64,000 bases of DNA from Myxococcales bacterium (GCA_016793465.1 JAEUJW010000107.1:1-64000); one strand, 5' to 3'; numbered from the stretch's first letter, positions 41,014 to 50,121 are shown. Numbers and translations are program-made. Notes: generated by a model from the letters alone, not told the origin.

Positions 41014-43056
41014 CTACTCGATCCCGCCGGTGAGCTGCAGGAACTCGGACTCGCTCAGGATCTTGAGCGGCGCCCCCGCGGCGATCAGCGACTCGGCCTT
41101 GGTCTGCTTGCTCGACTTGGCCCCGCGCCCCGCGCCGACCACGAGGTACGTCAGCGCCTTGGTCACGCCGCTCGCCGCCTCGCCGCCGAGCGCGACCACC
41201 CGGTCCTGGGCCTGCTCGCGCGTGAAGCCCTCGAGCGTGCCGGTGAACAGGAAGCTCTGCCCCGCCAGCTTGCCGCCCGCGACCGGCGTCGCCTTCTCGC
41301 CGTCGGTCACGCTCACGTGTTTTAAAAGTTCGTCGATCAGCTCGGCCCGCGCCGCGATGCCCGCGACGATCGCGTCCGACGTCGTCTCCTTGAAGCCCTT
41401 GACCGCCATCAGGTCGTCGCGCGTCATCGACCGCATCTTCTTCAGCGTCAGGAACTCCCCGGCCAGCAGCACCGCGTTCTGCTTGCCGAGGTGCTCGACC
41501 CCCAGCGCCTGCAGGAACACCGCCAGCGGCAGCGTGCGGTGGGCGTCGACCTGGTCGATGAGGTTCTGCGCGCTCTTCTCGCCGAGCCGCTCGAGCTCCG
41601 CGAGGTCGACCATGCGCAGCTTATAAAAGTCCGCGGGCGTGCTCAAAAGCCCGGCGTCGACCGCGGCCGCGATCACCTTGGGCCCGAAGCCCTGGATGTC
41701 GACCACCTTCGCAAAATGCTCGAGCTCGCCGAGGCGGGCCTGCACGCACTTCTTGGGCTGCTCGCACATCAGGAACTCGCCGTCGCGCTTCTTGGTGCGG
41801 GCGGCCGGACCGCCGCAGGCCGGGCAGTGCGTGGGGATCGCGTAGGGCTCGGCGCGCGGCCCGGCCTCGATCACCCGCTCGACGTTGGGGATCACCCCGC
41901 CGCGCCGCGTGACCTCGACGCGGCACCCGTGGGTCACGCCGAGCGCCGTGAAGATGCTGAGGTTGTGCAGGCTGGCCCGGCCGATCATCGCCCCGCTGAG
42001 CTCGACCGGCTCGAGGATCGCCACCGGCGTAATCAGACCCGTCCGCGACACCGACCACAGCACGTCCTGCAGCGCCGTGTGCCCGCTGTCGCCCTGGAAC
42101 TTGTAGGCGATCGCGTAGCGCGGGTGGTGCCCCGTGAGCCCGAGCCGCTGCTGCTCCTTCAGCGACGACGTGCGGTAGACGACCCCGTCGATCTCGTAGT
42201 CGAGGCCGGCCCGCGCCCTGGCGAACCGCTCGTAGGCCGCCTGCAGCTGCTCGCGCGGCACGAACTCGTGGTCGATCTCCGCGAACCCCAGCGTCGTCAT
42301 CAGCGCGAACTTCTCGCGCTCGTCTTTAAAGTCCGGACCGATGATGTCGTACGGGAAGAAGCTCAGGTGGGCCGCCCGGCTCTTGCTGCGCTCCTTCTGT
42401 TTAATAGAACCCGCGGTCAGGTTGCGGGGGTTCGAGAACTCGCCTTTAAACTTCGCGAACTCGCTGAGCTTCATGTACAGCTCGCCGCGGATCTCGAGCT
42501 CGACGCCGTCGGTCTTCAGCTTGCCGGGGATCGACTTGACGTCGAGCGCGTTCATCGTGATGTCCTCGCCCTCGCTGCCCGAGCCGCGGGTCGCCGCCAG
42601 CACCAGCTTGCCGGCCCTGTCGTAGCGCAGGCTGCAGGCCATGCCGTCCATCTTCGGCATCACCACGATCTCGCCCTCGAACTTGCCGGCCCAGGCCATC
42701 AGGTCGGCCTCCGCGTAGCACTTGTCGAGCGACAGCATCGGCCGCTTGTGGATCACCGCCGCCCCGAAGCGCTCCTCCGGCTTCAGGCGCACCGCCTCGT
42801 CGGCCGCCAGCGCCGGCTCGCCGCTCGCGCTCGGGCCCATCTCCTGCAGCACCGCCGCGTCCGGCCGCGCCCGCCGCAGCCTCTCGACGATCTGGTCGTA
42901 CAGCGGGTCCGGCAGGGTCGGCGCGTGCTTGTCCCAGTACTCGTGGTTGGCCCGCCTCACCAGGATCTCGAGGTCGTCGGCGGACAGCTCCGGCAGGCGG
43001 CGCTGCACGTCGGCCGCGCTCAGGGACCACAGGTCGGACTCGGTTTGCCTCGTCAT
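41014..43056 (-). CDS. ligA: NAD-dependent DNA ligase, divergent type
   Basis: The 680-aa product shows the nucleotidyltransferase motif MPKMDGMACSLRY (KxDG with the adenylated Lys), ATRGSGSEGEDITMNA, FSNPRNLTAGSIKQ, the OB-fold, a zinc finger (CPACGG...LMCEQPKKC) and HhH repeats. A BRCT domain (SFLFTGTLEGFTREQAQ) closes the protein. It seals nicks in replication and repair using NAD. The N-terminal Ia domain is unusual: the normal Y-Y pair with spacing before YD is shortened (EYWDKHAPTLPDPLYD), and MPKMDG replaces the common EPKLDG. It may be a second, specialised ligase. Confidence 0.9.
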   Translation of the reverse strand: MTRQTESDLWSLSAADVQRRLPELSADDLEILVRRANHEYWDKHAPTLPDPLYDQIVERLRRARPDAAVLQEMGPSASGEPALAADEAVRLKPEERFGAAVIHKRPMLSLDKCYAEADLMAWAGKFEGEIVVMPKMDGMACSLRYDRAGKLVLAATRGSGSEGEDITMNALDVKSIPGKLKTDGVELEIRGELYMKLSEFAKFKGEFSNPRNLTAGSIKQKERSKSRAAHLSFFPYDIIGPDFKDEREKFALMTTLGFAEIDHEFVPREQLQAAYERFARARAGLDYEIDGVVYRTSSLKEQQRLGLTGHHPRYAIAYKFQGDSGHTALQDVLWSVSRTGLITPVAILEPVELSGAMIGRASLHNLSIFTALGVTHGCRVEVTRRGGVIPNVERVIEAGPRAEPYAIPTHCPACGGPAARTKKRDGEFLMCEQPKKCVQARLGELEHFAKVVDIQGFGPKVIAAAVDAGLLSTPADFYKLRMVDLAELERLGEKSAQNLIDQVDAHRTLPLAVFLQALGVEHLGKQNAVLLAGEFLTLKKMRSMTRDDLMAVKGFKETTSDAIVAGIAARAELIDELLKHVSVTDGEKATPVAGGKLAGQSFLFTGTLEGFTREQAQDRVVALGGEAASGVTKALTYLVVGAGRGAKSSKQTKAESLIAAGAPLKILSESEFLQLTGGIE

Positions 43057-43142
43057 CGCCGCGCACTATAACCGGCCCGCGCGATCCGCAAGGGACCAAC
43101 CGACACCGCGAATTCCGGCCCCCAGCCCCGGCGCAGCGGCGA

Positions 43143-43177
43143 AAGCCGGCCATGCGCGGAGCCGCGCCGGCCGGCTT
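43143..43177 (-). terminator. Strong hairpin between ligA and the next gene
   Basis: AAGCCGGCC (43143-43151) pairs with GGCCGGCTT (43169-43177), and an inner stem GCGCGG/CCGCGC lies at 43154-43159 and 43162-43167. On the minus strand it is followed by TTTCGCC. It lies 20 bp beyond the stop at 43197 and so ends the lipoprotein gene's transcript. Confidence 0.7.
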
Positions 43178-43196
43178 CTTCGCGGGCCGCGGGGGC

Positions 43197-44774
43197 CTAC
43201 TCGTTCTTCTTGTTGGCCTCGGCCTGCGCCTTCAGCTGCTTCAGCAGCTTCTCCTGCTCGTCGATCACGTCGTCCTCGGCGGTGCGCTTGTCGCCCTGCA
43301 GGGCCGCGGTGTCGACGTCGAACTTTTCGAACCGGGCGAGCATCTGGTAGATCGCCAGGCGGCTGCCCGGGGCCGGGCCCTCGGTGTCGAACTCGTCGTC
43401 CTTGCGCGGGATGTAGATGTCGCCCTTGGCGCCGTCGATGACGCACTTGTGGGCGATCGTCAGGGCCTTGTTGGAGTCCTTGACCCGCGACGGCAGCCCG
43501 GCGAGCAGCGGGAAGTCGTTGCCGTAGCCGGCGAGCATGGTGTCGAGCGCCGCGGTCGCGCCGCAGCTGGCGTACAGCGGGTCGTACTTGTCGGGCACGA
43601 TCGACGAGTTGGCGTCGGGCTGGCCGTTCTCGTTGCGCTGGGCGAAGTCGCCGCCGGCGGTCGCCAGCATCTGGTAGTCGGTGAGCAGCTGGCGGAACAG
43701 CAGCGAGTGGAGGAACGCCCGCTTGAGCTCGTTGCCCGCCAGCTTGGGGCTGAACACGAAGGTCAGGTCGTTGTAGCCCGCGCCGAGGTCCTCGCGGTGG
43801 AAGCCGTAGCCGACCGCCTTGTCGATCTTCACGCCCTTGGCCTTCTCGGGGACCAGCGGCGAGCCCTCGAGCGCCCACACCGTGTTGGTCTCGGCGAGGA
43901 ACTCGACGCGGTCCTTCAGCTCCTTCATGTTGGTCAGCAAGATCAGCAGCTTCTCGTCGGCCTCGACCGCCTTCTCGAACTCCTTGAACTGCGGGTCGAC
44001 CGAGTCGGCGAACGAGCGCGGCGGCATCTCCTCCTGCCCGAGGTCCTTGCTGATCTGGCGCAGCACGCTGCGGAACGGCTCGTCGCCGGCGACCGTGCGG
44101 CGGGCGTACATCTTGACGCCCATCCACTTCTGCCAGGCCTTGTCGCGGCCCTCGACGTACTCCGCCTTCAGCGCGTCGGCCGCGCCCTTGACGCCCGCCG
44201 GCAGCCCGCCCATGCCCTTGGCCGCGTCGGCCGAGTTGAAGAACGCGACGAGCTTCAGCTCCCCGTACGCGCGGAGGATCTTGTTCATCGTCTCGACGCC
44301 GTAGCTGTACTTCAGGCGCTGGATGATGTCGCCGTAGTCGCGCCGCGAGTTCTTGCGGAAGCACCACGCGTCGGCCTCGGCCGTGCCGAGGATGATCGCC
44401 TTGGCCTTGTCGTCCTTGCTGAGGCCCTTGCGCACGCGGATCACCGCCAGCACGCCCGGGGTCAGCTCGTAGTTGTAGCCGTCCTCGACCGTGATGTCGG
44501 CCTCGATCACGTCGGGCAGCCGCTCCTTGTTCGAGTAGATCTCGGTCAGAAGCGGCCGCAGCTCTTCACGCACCGGGTCCGCCGGGATGTCCGGCACCGG
44601 GTTGCCCTTGTCGTCGGTCTTCTTGCCGGCGTTGGCGTAGGCCGCCTCGCGCTCGAGCTTCTCCTTGCGGCTCTCGCCGCAGCCCGCGCCCCCGACCAGA
44701 ACGGCGAGCGCGAGCGGGATGACGCGGCGGAAGGCCGATGACCGAGCAACAGGGCGACGACAGGAGGTTCGCAT
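43197..44774 (-). CDS. Lipoprotein of unknown function, 525 aa
   Basis: ATG 44774 gives a signal and lipobox (FRRVIPLALAVLVGGAGC). The mature protein is mostly helical, Lys/Glu/Asp-rich and without membrane segments. It has an early segment (VIEADITVEDGYNYEL, VLAVIRVRKGL), an acidic mid-region and repeated Asn/Asp-rich loops (DANSSIVPDKYDPLYASC). A long charged C-terminal helix (EDDVIDEQEKLLKQLKAQAEANKKNE, quoted as DVIDEQEKLLKQL) ends the protein. I do not recognise the family. A very good promoter lies upstream. Confidence 0.75.
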   Translation of the reverse strand: MRTSCRRPVARSSAFRRVIPLALAVLVGGAGCGESRKEKLEREAAYANAGKKTDDKGNPVPDIPADPVREELRPLLTEIYSNKERLPDVIEADITVEDGYNYELTPGVLAVIRVRKGLSKDDKAKAIILGTAEADAWCFRKNSRRDYGDIIQRLKYSYGVETMNKILRAYGELKLVAFFNSADAAKGMGGLPAGVKGAADALKAEYVEGRDKAWQKWMGVKMYARRTVAGDEPFRSVLRQISKDLGQEEMPPRSFADSVDPQFKEFEKAVEADEKLLILLTNMKELKDRVEFLAETNTVWALEGSPLVPEKAKGVKIDKAVGYGFHREDLGAGYNDLTFVFSPKLAGNELKRAFLHSLLFRQLLTDYQMLATAGGDFAQRNENGQPDANSSIVPDKYDPLYASCGATAALDTMLAGYGNDFPLLAGLPSRVKDSNKALTIAHKCVIDGAKGDIYIPRKDDEFDTEGPAPGSRLAIYQMLARFEKFDVDTAALQGDKRTAEDDVIDEQEKLLKQLKAQAEANKKNE

Positions 44775-44822
44775 GCGTTCTCCGAGCCTCGCCGGGCAAA
44801 TCTGCGGCAAAAGCTCGATGTC

Positions 44823-44852
44823 ACGGTAGGGGAAGCGCCGCGGATCTGTCAA
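44823..44852 (-). promoter_or_regulatory. Best sigma-70-like promoter of the window
   Basis: On the minus strand a perfect TTGACA (44852-44847) is followed after 18 nt by TACCGT (44828-44823), giving transcription start near 44816 and a leader of about 42 nt before ATG 44774. It fits the -10 pattern TAnnnT seen elsewhere in the window. Confidence 0.65.
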
Positions 44853-45098
44853 CGCGAGCCCGCGAAGCCGATGAGCCGCCCTCCTGCCGCCTCGTGGCCG
44901 CGATCCGCCGGCTTCGCGGCGCGGGCGGGTCCGCCCGCCGCGGTCCTCCTGCGGGTCCGCGGCGATCCCGTCCGCGGCCCGCGGCGATCGGGTCGTACCT
45001 GACACTGCCGGTCGCGTTCGAATCGCCGCGCCCCGCCGGCTTCGCTCACGTTCGGCGTTTCCGGGGCATCTTGACCGCGTTCTGGGCCGCGAGCATCT

Positions 45099-45115
45099 TA
45101 CCCTGACGTTAACGT
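45099..45115 (+). promoter_or_regulatory. -10-like TACCCT followed by palindrome ACGTTAACGT
   Basis: TACCCT (45099-45104) fits TAnnnT, and the perfect 10-bp palindrome ACGTTAACGT (45106-45115) begins 1 bp later, about where transcription should start. It could be an operator controlling the Fe-S carrier gene. A TTGACC (45071-45076) is too far (22 bp) to be a normal -35. Confidence 0.4.
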
Positions 45116-45131
45116 TAGAAGCGTCGACGCC

Positions 45132-45136
45132 AGGAG
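45132..45136 (+). promoter_or_regulatory. Shine-Dalgarno site of the A-type carrier gene
   Basis: AGGAG lies 8 nt before ATG 45145, a well-formed site. Confidence 0.5.
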
Positions 45137-45144
45137 CCCATTTC

Positions 45145-45561
45145 ATGTCCGCAGCAGCCCACGATCACGCGCACGAGACCCCGCAAGCCTCCATGCCCCT
45201 CGACGCGGCCGCGGCCGACGCCGTGGCGGCGGCCGGCGGCCTCGGCGTCACCGACACCGCAGCGGCCAAGATCCTCGAGATCCGCGAGGCCGAGGCGATC
45301 GAGCCCAACTACGCCCTCCGCGTCAAGGTCATGGGCGGCGGCTGCAGCGGCTTCCAATACGACCTCTACTTCGACGAGGTCGCCGAGGGCGACATGCGCT
45401 TCGAGAGCAACGGCGTCCAGCTCATCAGCGACCAGATGAGCTTCATGTACCTCATGGGCACCCAGATCGACTACGTCGAGGGGCTCCAGGGCGCGGGCTT
45501 CAAGTTCCAGAACCCCAACACCACCGGCAGCTGCGGCTGCGGCAGCTCCTTCTCGGTCTGA
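45145..45561 (+). CDS. A-type iron-sulfur carrier (IscA/ErpA family)
   Basis: The 138-aa product has a 30-residue N-terminal extension, then the A-type carrier domain: LGVTDTAAAKILEIREAEAI, ALRVKVMGGGCSGFQYDLYF with the first cysteine, and the terminal pair in TTGSCGCGSSFSV. These three cysteines bind the Fe-S cluster that the carrier passes to target proteins. No SUF or ISC operon is adjacent, so this is a separate copy of ErpA or IscA type. A GlcD-type oxidase follows 18 bp later, possibly on the same transcript. Confidence 0.92.
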   Translation: MSAAAHDHAHETPQASMPLDAAAADAVAAAGGLGVTDTAAAKILEIREAEAIEPNYALRVKVMGGGCSGFQYDLYFDEVAEGDMRFESNGVQLISDQMSFMYLMGTQIDYVEGLQGAGFKFQNPNTTGSCGCGSSFSV

Positions 45562-45579
45562 GCACCCGAACTCGGCGCC

Positions 45580-46956
45580 GTGGCCCTCGCTCTGGACGAC
45601 CTGCGTGAACGCGTCCGGACCACCCTCGGCGCCGACGTGCTCGTCGACGGCGACCCGCGCTACGCCCGCGACGACGGCGCCGAGGGCCCGTTCCCACCCG
45701 GCCTCGTGGTCCGCCCGACCGCCCGCGAGCAGGTCGCCGAGCTCGTGTGCCTGTGCCACGCCTTCGCCGTCCCGCTGAGCCCGCGCGGCGCCGGCACCGG
45801 CACCGTCGGCGGCTGCCTCGCCGACCACGGCGGCGTCGTGCTCGACCTCGCGTCATTAAAACGCCTCGAGATCGACGAGCGCTCGCTGCTCGCCGAGGTC
45901 GAGCCCGGGGTGATCAACGCGGACCTGCAGGCCGCCGCCGAGGCCCGCGGCCTGTTCTACCCGCCCGACCCCGCCAGTTTAAAAAAGTGCAGCCTCGGCG
46001 GCAACGTCGCGACCAACGCCGGAGGCCCCCGCGCGTGCAAGTACGGCGTCACCGGCAACTTCGTGCTCGGCCTCGACGTCGTCACCGGCACCGGCGAGTC
46101 GCACTACCTCGGCCACCGCTCGATCAAGGGCGTCACCGGCTACAACCTCGCCGGCATGCTCGTCGGCTCCGAGGGCACCCTCGCGGTGATCACCGGCTGC
46201 ACCCTCCGCCTGCTGCCGAAGCCCGCGCACGCCGTCACCCTGCTCGCCAGCTTCAGCGACGAACAGGCCGCCTGCGCCGCCGTGCACGCCGTGCAGACCT
46301 GCGGCGTCGCGCCCGCGGCCCTCGAGTTCGCCGACCGCGTGTGCACCCGCGTGCTGCGCGACAGCGGCGCCCTCGACGCCCCGCCCGACGCCGGCGCCCT
46401 CTTATGGGTCGAGATCGACGGCGACGGCGCGGGCCTCGACGTCAGCATCCGCCGCGCCGCCGATCGCTGCCGCGAGTCCGGCGCGCTCACGGTCGTCGTC
46501 GCCGACGACCCCGCCACCCGCGAGCGCCTGTGGGACGTGCGTCGCGCCCTCAGCCACACCCTGCGCGACCGCTGGCCCCGCAAGGTCAGCGAGGACGTGG
46601 CCGTCCCGTTGTCGAAGCTCCCCGCCCTCACCGCCGCCGCTCGCGAGCTCGGCGCCCGCCACGGCCTCGACATCGCCAGCTTCGGCCACGCCGGCGACGG
46701 CAACCTCCACGTCAACGTCCTCTACGACCCCGCAGCCCCCGACGTGCACGCCCGCGTCCACACAGCCGTCGCCGACCTCTTTAAAGTTACCGTCGACCTC
46801 GGCGGCACCCTCAGCGGCGAGCACGGCATCGGCCTCAGCAAACGCCCCTACATGCCGCTCGAGCAGTCCCCGTCGCTGCGCGCCCTCCAGCAGGGCCTGA
46901 AGCGCACCTGGGACCCCCGCAATATTTTAAACCCCGGCAAGATCTTCCCGCCCTGA
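45580..46956 (+). CDS. FAD-binding oxidase, GlcD / D-lactate dehydrogenase type
   Basis: The 458-aa product starts at GTG 45580. The N-terminal FAD domain has PLSPRGAGTGTVGGCLADHGG, SLGGNVATNAGGPRACKYG and TGYNLAGMLVGSEGTLAVITG. The C-terminal cap has SFGHAGDGNLHVNVL, SGEHGIGLSKRPYM and RTWDPRNILNPGKIF. This is the layout of GlcD (glycolate oxidase subunit) and D-lactate dehydrogenase; the partner GlcE/GlcF is not present, so the electron acceptor and substrate are open. Several L-K and L-N codon pairs are AT-only (45855, 45977, 46781, 46925). Confidence 0.88.
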   Translation: MALALDDLRERVRTTLGADVLVDGDPRYARDDGAEGPFPPGLVVRPTAREQVAELVCLCHAFAVPLSPRGAGTGTVGGCLADHGGVVLDLASLKRLEIDERSLLAEVEPGVINADLQAAAEARGLFYPPDPASLKKCSLGGNVATNAGGPRACKYGVTGNFVLGLDVVTGTGESHYLGHRSIKGVTGYNLAGMLVGSEGTLAVITGCTLRLLPKPAHAVTLLASFSDEQAACAAVHAVQTCGVAPAALEFADRVCTRVLRDSGALDAPPDAGALLWVEIDGDGAGLDVSIRRAADRCRESGALTVVVADDPATRERLWDVRRALSHTLRDRWPRKVSEDVAVPLSKLPALTAAARELGARHGLDIASFGHAGDGNLHVNVLYDPAAPDVHARVHTAVADLFKVTVDLGGTLSGEHGIGLSKRPYMPLEQSPSLRALQQGLKRTWDPRNILNPGKIFPP

Positions 46957-47080
46957 TCCGCGCTCCGCTCCCTTCGTCTCGCCGACCTGGCGCGCACGAC
47001 ACCCCGGGTGAGCGCGACCTCCGGCTTCGAACCCTCGCCTCCGTTCGGCGATCTCGGCGGACCACGCGCCTGATCGCGAC

Positions 47081-47112
47081 GAGACCCCCGAGGCCGCGGC
47101 CCCGGAGGTCTC
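47081..47112. terminator. Near-perfect 32-bp palindrome between convergent genes
   Basis: GAGACCCCCGAGGCCG pairs with CGGCCCCGGAGGTCTC with only two mismatched pairs. It lies between the oxidase stop (46956) and the GAPDH stop (47130), so it can stop transcription from both sides. Confidence 0.6.
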
Positions 47113-47129
47113 TCCGTCTCATCGACCTC

Positions 47130-48194
47130 TCAGCTCGCCTTCTTGCGGATCGCGCTGCCGAGGATCGCGACGAGGTCGAGCAGGCGCGCCGAGTAGCCCC
47201 ACTCGTTGTCGTACCAGCCGACGATCTTGACGAGCTGCCCGAGCCCCATGCACGCCTCGACGTCGACGATGCTCGAGTGCGAGTCGCCGAGGATATCGGA
47301 CGACACCAGCGCCTCGTCGCGCACGTCGAGGATCCCCTTCAGCCCGTCGCTCTTGCTGGCCTCGCGCAGCGCCTCGATCACGCGGTCCTTGCTGGGCGAG
47401 CCCTCGAGCGTGCACACGACGTCGTACAGCGAACCGTCGACCACCGGCACGCGCACGGCGGTGCCGTCGACCTTGCCGGTCAGGCCCGGCAGCACCTGGC
47501 TGATCGCCTTGGCCGCGCCGGTCGACGTCGGCACGATGTTGATCGCCCCGGCGCGTCCGCGCCGCAGGTCCTTGCCCGACAGCGTGTCGATGATGCCCTG
47601 CCCGTTGGTGTACGCGTGGGTCGTGCCGACCAGGCCCCAGCGCACGCCGAACGCGCGGTCGAGGGTCGCGAGCACCGGCGTGAGCGCGTTGGTCGTGCAG
47701 CTCGCGTTGGAGATCAGGCGGTCTTTGTCCGCGTCGAGCGCGTCCTCGTTGACGCCGACGACGATGGTCTTGTCGACGCCCTTGCCCGGGGCCGCGAGCA
47801 CCACGTGGCTCGGCCCGTCCTTGGCGACGCGGTGGCCGGCCATCGTCTCGCCGGTCGTGAACCTGCCGGTCGCCTCGATGACGATGTCGACGCCGTGCGC
47901 GCTCCACGGGATCTTGCTCGGGTCCTTCTCCTTGAACAGCGCCAGCTTGGAGTCGTTGACCCGCAGCGCGTCGCCCTCGGCCTGGACCCGCGGCAAGTTC
48001 CAGCGGTGCACCGAGTCGTGCGTCAGCAAGTACGCAATCTCGTCGGCGTCCGCGAGGTCGTTGGCCGCGACCACCTCCACCGGCGGACCGCTCCGCGCGA
48101 ACGTTGCGTTCGCGTCCCGTCGCGCGAGTGCATGCCGAAGTGCGAGCCGACCGATGCGGCCCATCCCGTTGATCCCGAGGCGGATTGGCGTCAT
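47130..48194 (-). CDS. gap: Glyceraldehyde-3-phosphate dehydrogenase
   Basis: ATG 48194 gives 354 aa with the NAD-binding start IRLGINGMGRIGRL, then VVAANDLADADEIAYLL, and the catalytic Cys in ISNASCTTNALTPVL. It also shows HAYTNGQG, GRAGAINIVPTSTGAAKA and the ending VKIVGWYDNEWGYSARL. It oxidises glyceraldehyde-3-phosphate in glycolysis. The dinucleotide pocket has Asn-Asp (AAND) after the second strand, as in NAD-dependent enzymes. It is a single gene without neighbouring pgk or tpi. The longer in-frame start is unnecessary. Confidence 0.95.
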   Translation of the reverse strand: MTPIRLGINGMGRIGRLALRHALARRDANATFARSGPPVEVVAANDLADADEIAYLLTHDSVHRWNLPRVQAEGDALRVNDSKLALFKEKDPSKIPWSAHGVDIVIEATGRFTTGETMAGHRVAKDGPSHVVLAAPGKGVDKTIVVGVNEDALDADKDRLISNASCTTNALTPVLATLDRAFGVRWGLVGTTHAYTNGQGIIDTLSGKDLRRGRAGAINIVPTSTGAAKAISQVLPGLTGKVDGTAVRVPVVDGSLYDVVCTLEGSPSKDRVIEALREASKSDGLKGILDVRDEALVSSDILGDSHSSIVDVEACMGLGQLVKIVGWYDNEWGYSARLLDLVAILGSAIRKKAS

Positions 48195-48369
48195 GGCGCC
48201 GCGGAGGATAGGGCAATCCACCCGCCCGCGGCAACGCCGACGGCGCCCCACACACATTCATTCGACCCCTCGCGCGTGTGTCCCATCCCACCGGCGCCGT
48301 GAGTCCGCGCATGCACCTGTCACCGACGCCTGGTACCGTGTGCCCCACCTCGCCCGCCGGAGACCCTGC
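48195..48369. other. Divergent gap before the 517-aa lipoprotein
   Basis: It holds TACCGT at 48334-48339, a possible plus-strand -10, with a GGAG about 13 nt before ATG 48370. No further structure was noted. Confidence 0.4.
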
Positions 48370-49923
48370 ATGCGCATCGCTCCCCACGCCCTCGCCCTCG
48401 CCCTCGCCCTCGGCGGGGTCGCCTGCAAGAAGGACCAGAGCAGCCCCAAGCGCCAGGGCCGCGCCGACCCCCCCGCGACGGTGCCCGCCGACCCGCGCCT
48501 GCCGGCCCCGCACCGCCTGTCCCAAGAGCCACCTGCCGGAGCGCACATCGCCGACCCCAGAGGCACGCTGGCGATCGCCGCCTCGTACTCCTCGCAGGTC
48601 CCGAGCTTCGCCGAGCTCGCCGAGCTCGTGCTCTCGACCCAGGCCCCCGCCGACTTCGCCAGGGCCATGACCCCGCACCTCGCCGACGACGCCGCCTGGA
48701 CCGGCGCCAACATCAACGGCGAGGACATCCTGCAGATCCCCCTGAAGCGCAGCAACGTCCCCCAGGCCGAGGCGCTGCTCGCCAAGCTGCCGAGGTCCGG
48801 CGAATTCGGCGCGGTCAGCCTCCCGCGCCCCGCGCTCGAGCTGCGCCAGTCGCAGATCGGCCCGCCGCAAGGCAACCCGCCGGCCCGCCTCGCGTGGATC
48901 GACGCGCGCAACGCCACCCTCACGATCGCCGGCACCCCGCAGGGCCTCGCGACCGGCCGCCTGCTCGCCGCCGAGTACGGCAAGCGCCCGCTGTGGCTCA
49001 CCCTCGACAACGCCCGCGGCGAACAGCTCGTCAACAAGTTCCCCTACGGCCGCATCACCGCCACCGGCGACGGCCAGACGTCCCTCGACATCGTCGCCCT
49101 CGCGCGCCAGGGCCAGCAGCTGCCCGTCCACCGCGACCTCGCCCCCGGCGCCTTCCCCGGCATGCACGCCGGCGCCGGCCTCGTCGCCGCCGCCAGCACC
49201 CGCTGGCCCGGCTACAAGGACGCCGTCCGCGAGACCACCGACCGCCTGCAGAAGATGGTCAACAACGCCGGCTTCGCCGGCAAGATGATGCTCGACCCCA
49301 TCGCCGACCAGGCCACGCGCGTACTTAAAACCTGGAACGGCCGCGTGTTCGTCGGCATCGGCCCCGCCCGCCACCTCCGCCTCGCCCTCGGCGCCGACGA
49401 CCCCAACGCCGCCGGCCGCGGCCTGCTCACCCTGCTGCGCGACATCATCGACAACCTCCAGCTCGCCCGCATGTTCGTGTCGAACGTGCCCAACGCCGGC
49501 TTGAAGAAGGTGGCCGACGACCCCGACGTGTGGCTGATGACGGTCTCCGGCATCGCCAACCAGATCCCCGCCGACTACCGCACCCTCCTCGACGACGGCC
49601 GCCTCCGCATCGCCTTCGCCAACAGCGCCCACTGCGGCGGCCTGCTCGTGGTGATCGGCCCCAGGGCCGACAGCGAGCTGAAGACCTGGCTCGCCAGCGC
49701 GATCGCCTCGGCCAACGGCAAGGACGGCCTGAAGGACCTCGTCGACCTCACCCTCGCCGTCGGCGCCAAGTCCCTCGACCCGCTGCTCGCCGCCGCCAAC
49801 AACCCGCAAGAGCTCGTGCGCAACGCGCTCAACCTGACCGCCGACCAGCAGCCGACGCAGGTGGTCGTGCGCCAGCAGCCGCAGCGCTACGACATCTCGG
49901 TCACCCGCAAGCCGGGCCGTTGA
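48370..49923 (+). CDS. Lipoprotein of unknown function, 517 aa
   Basis: ATG 48370 gives a signal and lipobox (ALALALALGGVAC followed by KK). The mature protein is mixed alpha/beta with a proline-rich start, and repeated amphipathic segments (RGTLAIAASYSSQVPSFAEL, WIDARNATLTIAGTPQGLATG, PLWLTLDNARGEQLVNKF, HLRLALGADDPNAAGRG). It resembles large periplasmic lipoproteins of myxobacteria with no named family. It ends back to back with the 65-aa gene (TGA|TCA at 49921-49926). Confidence 0.75.
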   Translation: MRIAPHALALALALGGVACKKDQSSPKRQGRADPPATVPADPRLPAPHRLSQEPPAGAHIADPRGTLAIAASYSSQVPSFAELAELVLSTQAPADFARAMTPHLADDAAWTGANINGEDILQIPLKRSNVPQAEALLAKLPRSGEFGAVSLPRPALELRQSQIGPPQGNPPARLAWIDARNATLTIAGTPQGLATGRLLAAEYGKRPLWLTLDNARGEQLVNKFPYGRITATGDGQTSLDIVALARQGQQLPVHRDLAPGAFPGMHAGAGLVAAASTRWPGYKDAVRETTDRLQKMVNNAGFAGKMMLDPIADQATRVLKTWNGRVFVGIGPARHLRLALGADDPNAAGRGLLTLLRDIIDNLQLARMFVSNVPNAGLKKVADDPDVWLMTVSGIANQIPADYRTLLDDGRLRIAFANSAHCGGLLVVIGPRADSELKTWLASAIASANGKDGLKDLVDLTLAVGAKSLDPLLAAANNPQELVRNALNLTADQQPTQVVVRQQPQRYDISVTRKPGR

Positions 49924-50121
49924 TCAGTCCTCGTCGCGCGGCTTGGGGTCGAAGTCCGCCAGCGTCACGTTCGGCACGAACGCCAGCGCCTCCGACACGT
50001 ACAGCCCCGTGTGCAGGATGAGGTGCGTCACCGTACGGACCAGCACCCCGCCGGGCACCTCGGTCACGTACGCCGCGCCACGGTTGCCGTCTCCATCGTG
50101 CCTGACTTCGACCCACTTCAT
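49924..50121 (-). CDS. Small unknown protein, 65 aa
   Basis: The start is ATG 50121 with GAAGGG about 9 nt upstream. The product (MKWVEVRHDGDGNRGAAYVT..., then GGVLVRTVTHLILHTGLYV) is beta-rich and acidic at the end (ADFDPKPRDED). It may be a small cytosolic regulator or inhibitor; no family is known to me. Confidence 0.55.
   Translation of the reverse strand: MKWVEVRHDGDGNRGAAYVTEVPGGVLVRTVTHLILHTGLYVSEALAFVPNVTLADFDPKPRDED

Larger units (their letters stand above)
44775..45144. other. Divergent intergenic region, 370 bp
   Basis: Besides the minus-strand promoter and the plus-strand operator-like palindrome, it holds a GCGGGCGG/CCGCCCGC hairpin near 44923-44940. Nothing else was recognised. 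Confidence 0.45.

Noticed and set aside
47119..49809. Long minus-strand ORF across GAPDH and the 517-aa lipoprotein
   Set aside because: Antisense to a clear lipoprotein and out of frame with a clear GAPDH; a GC-driven open frame.
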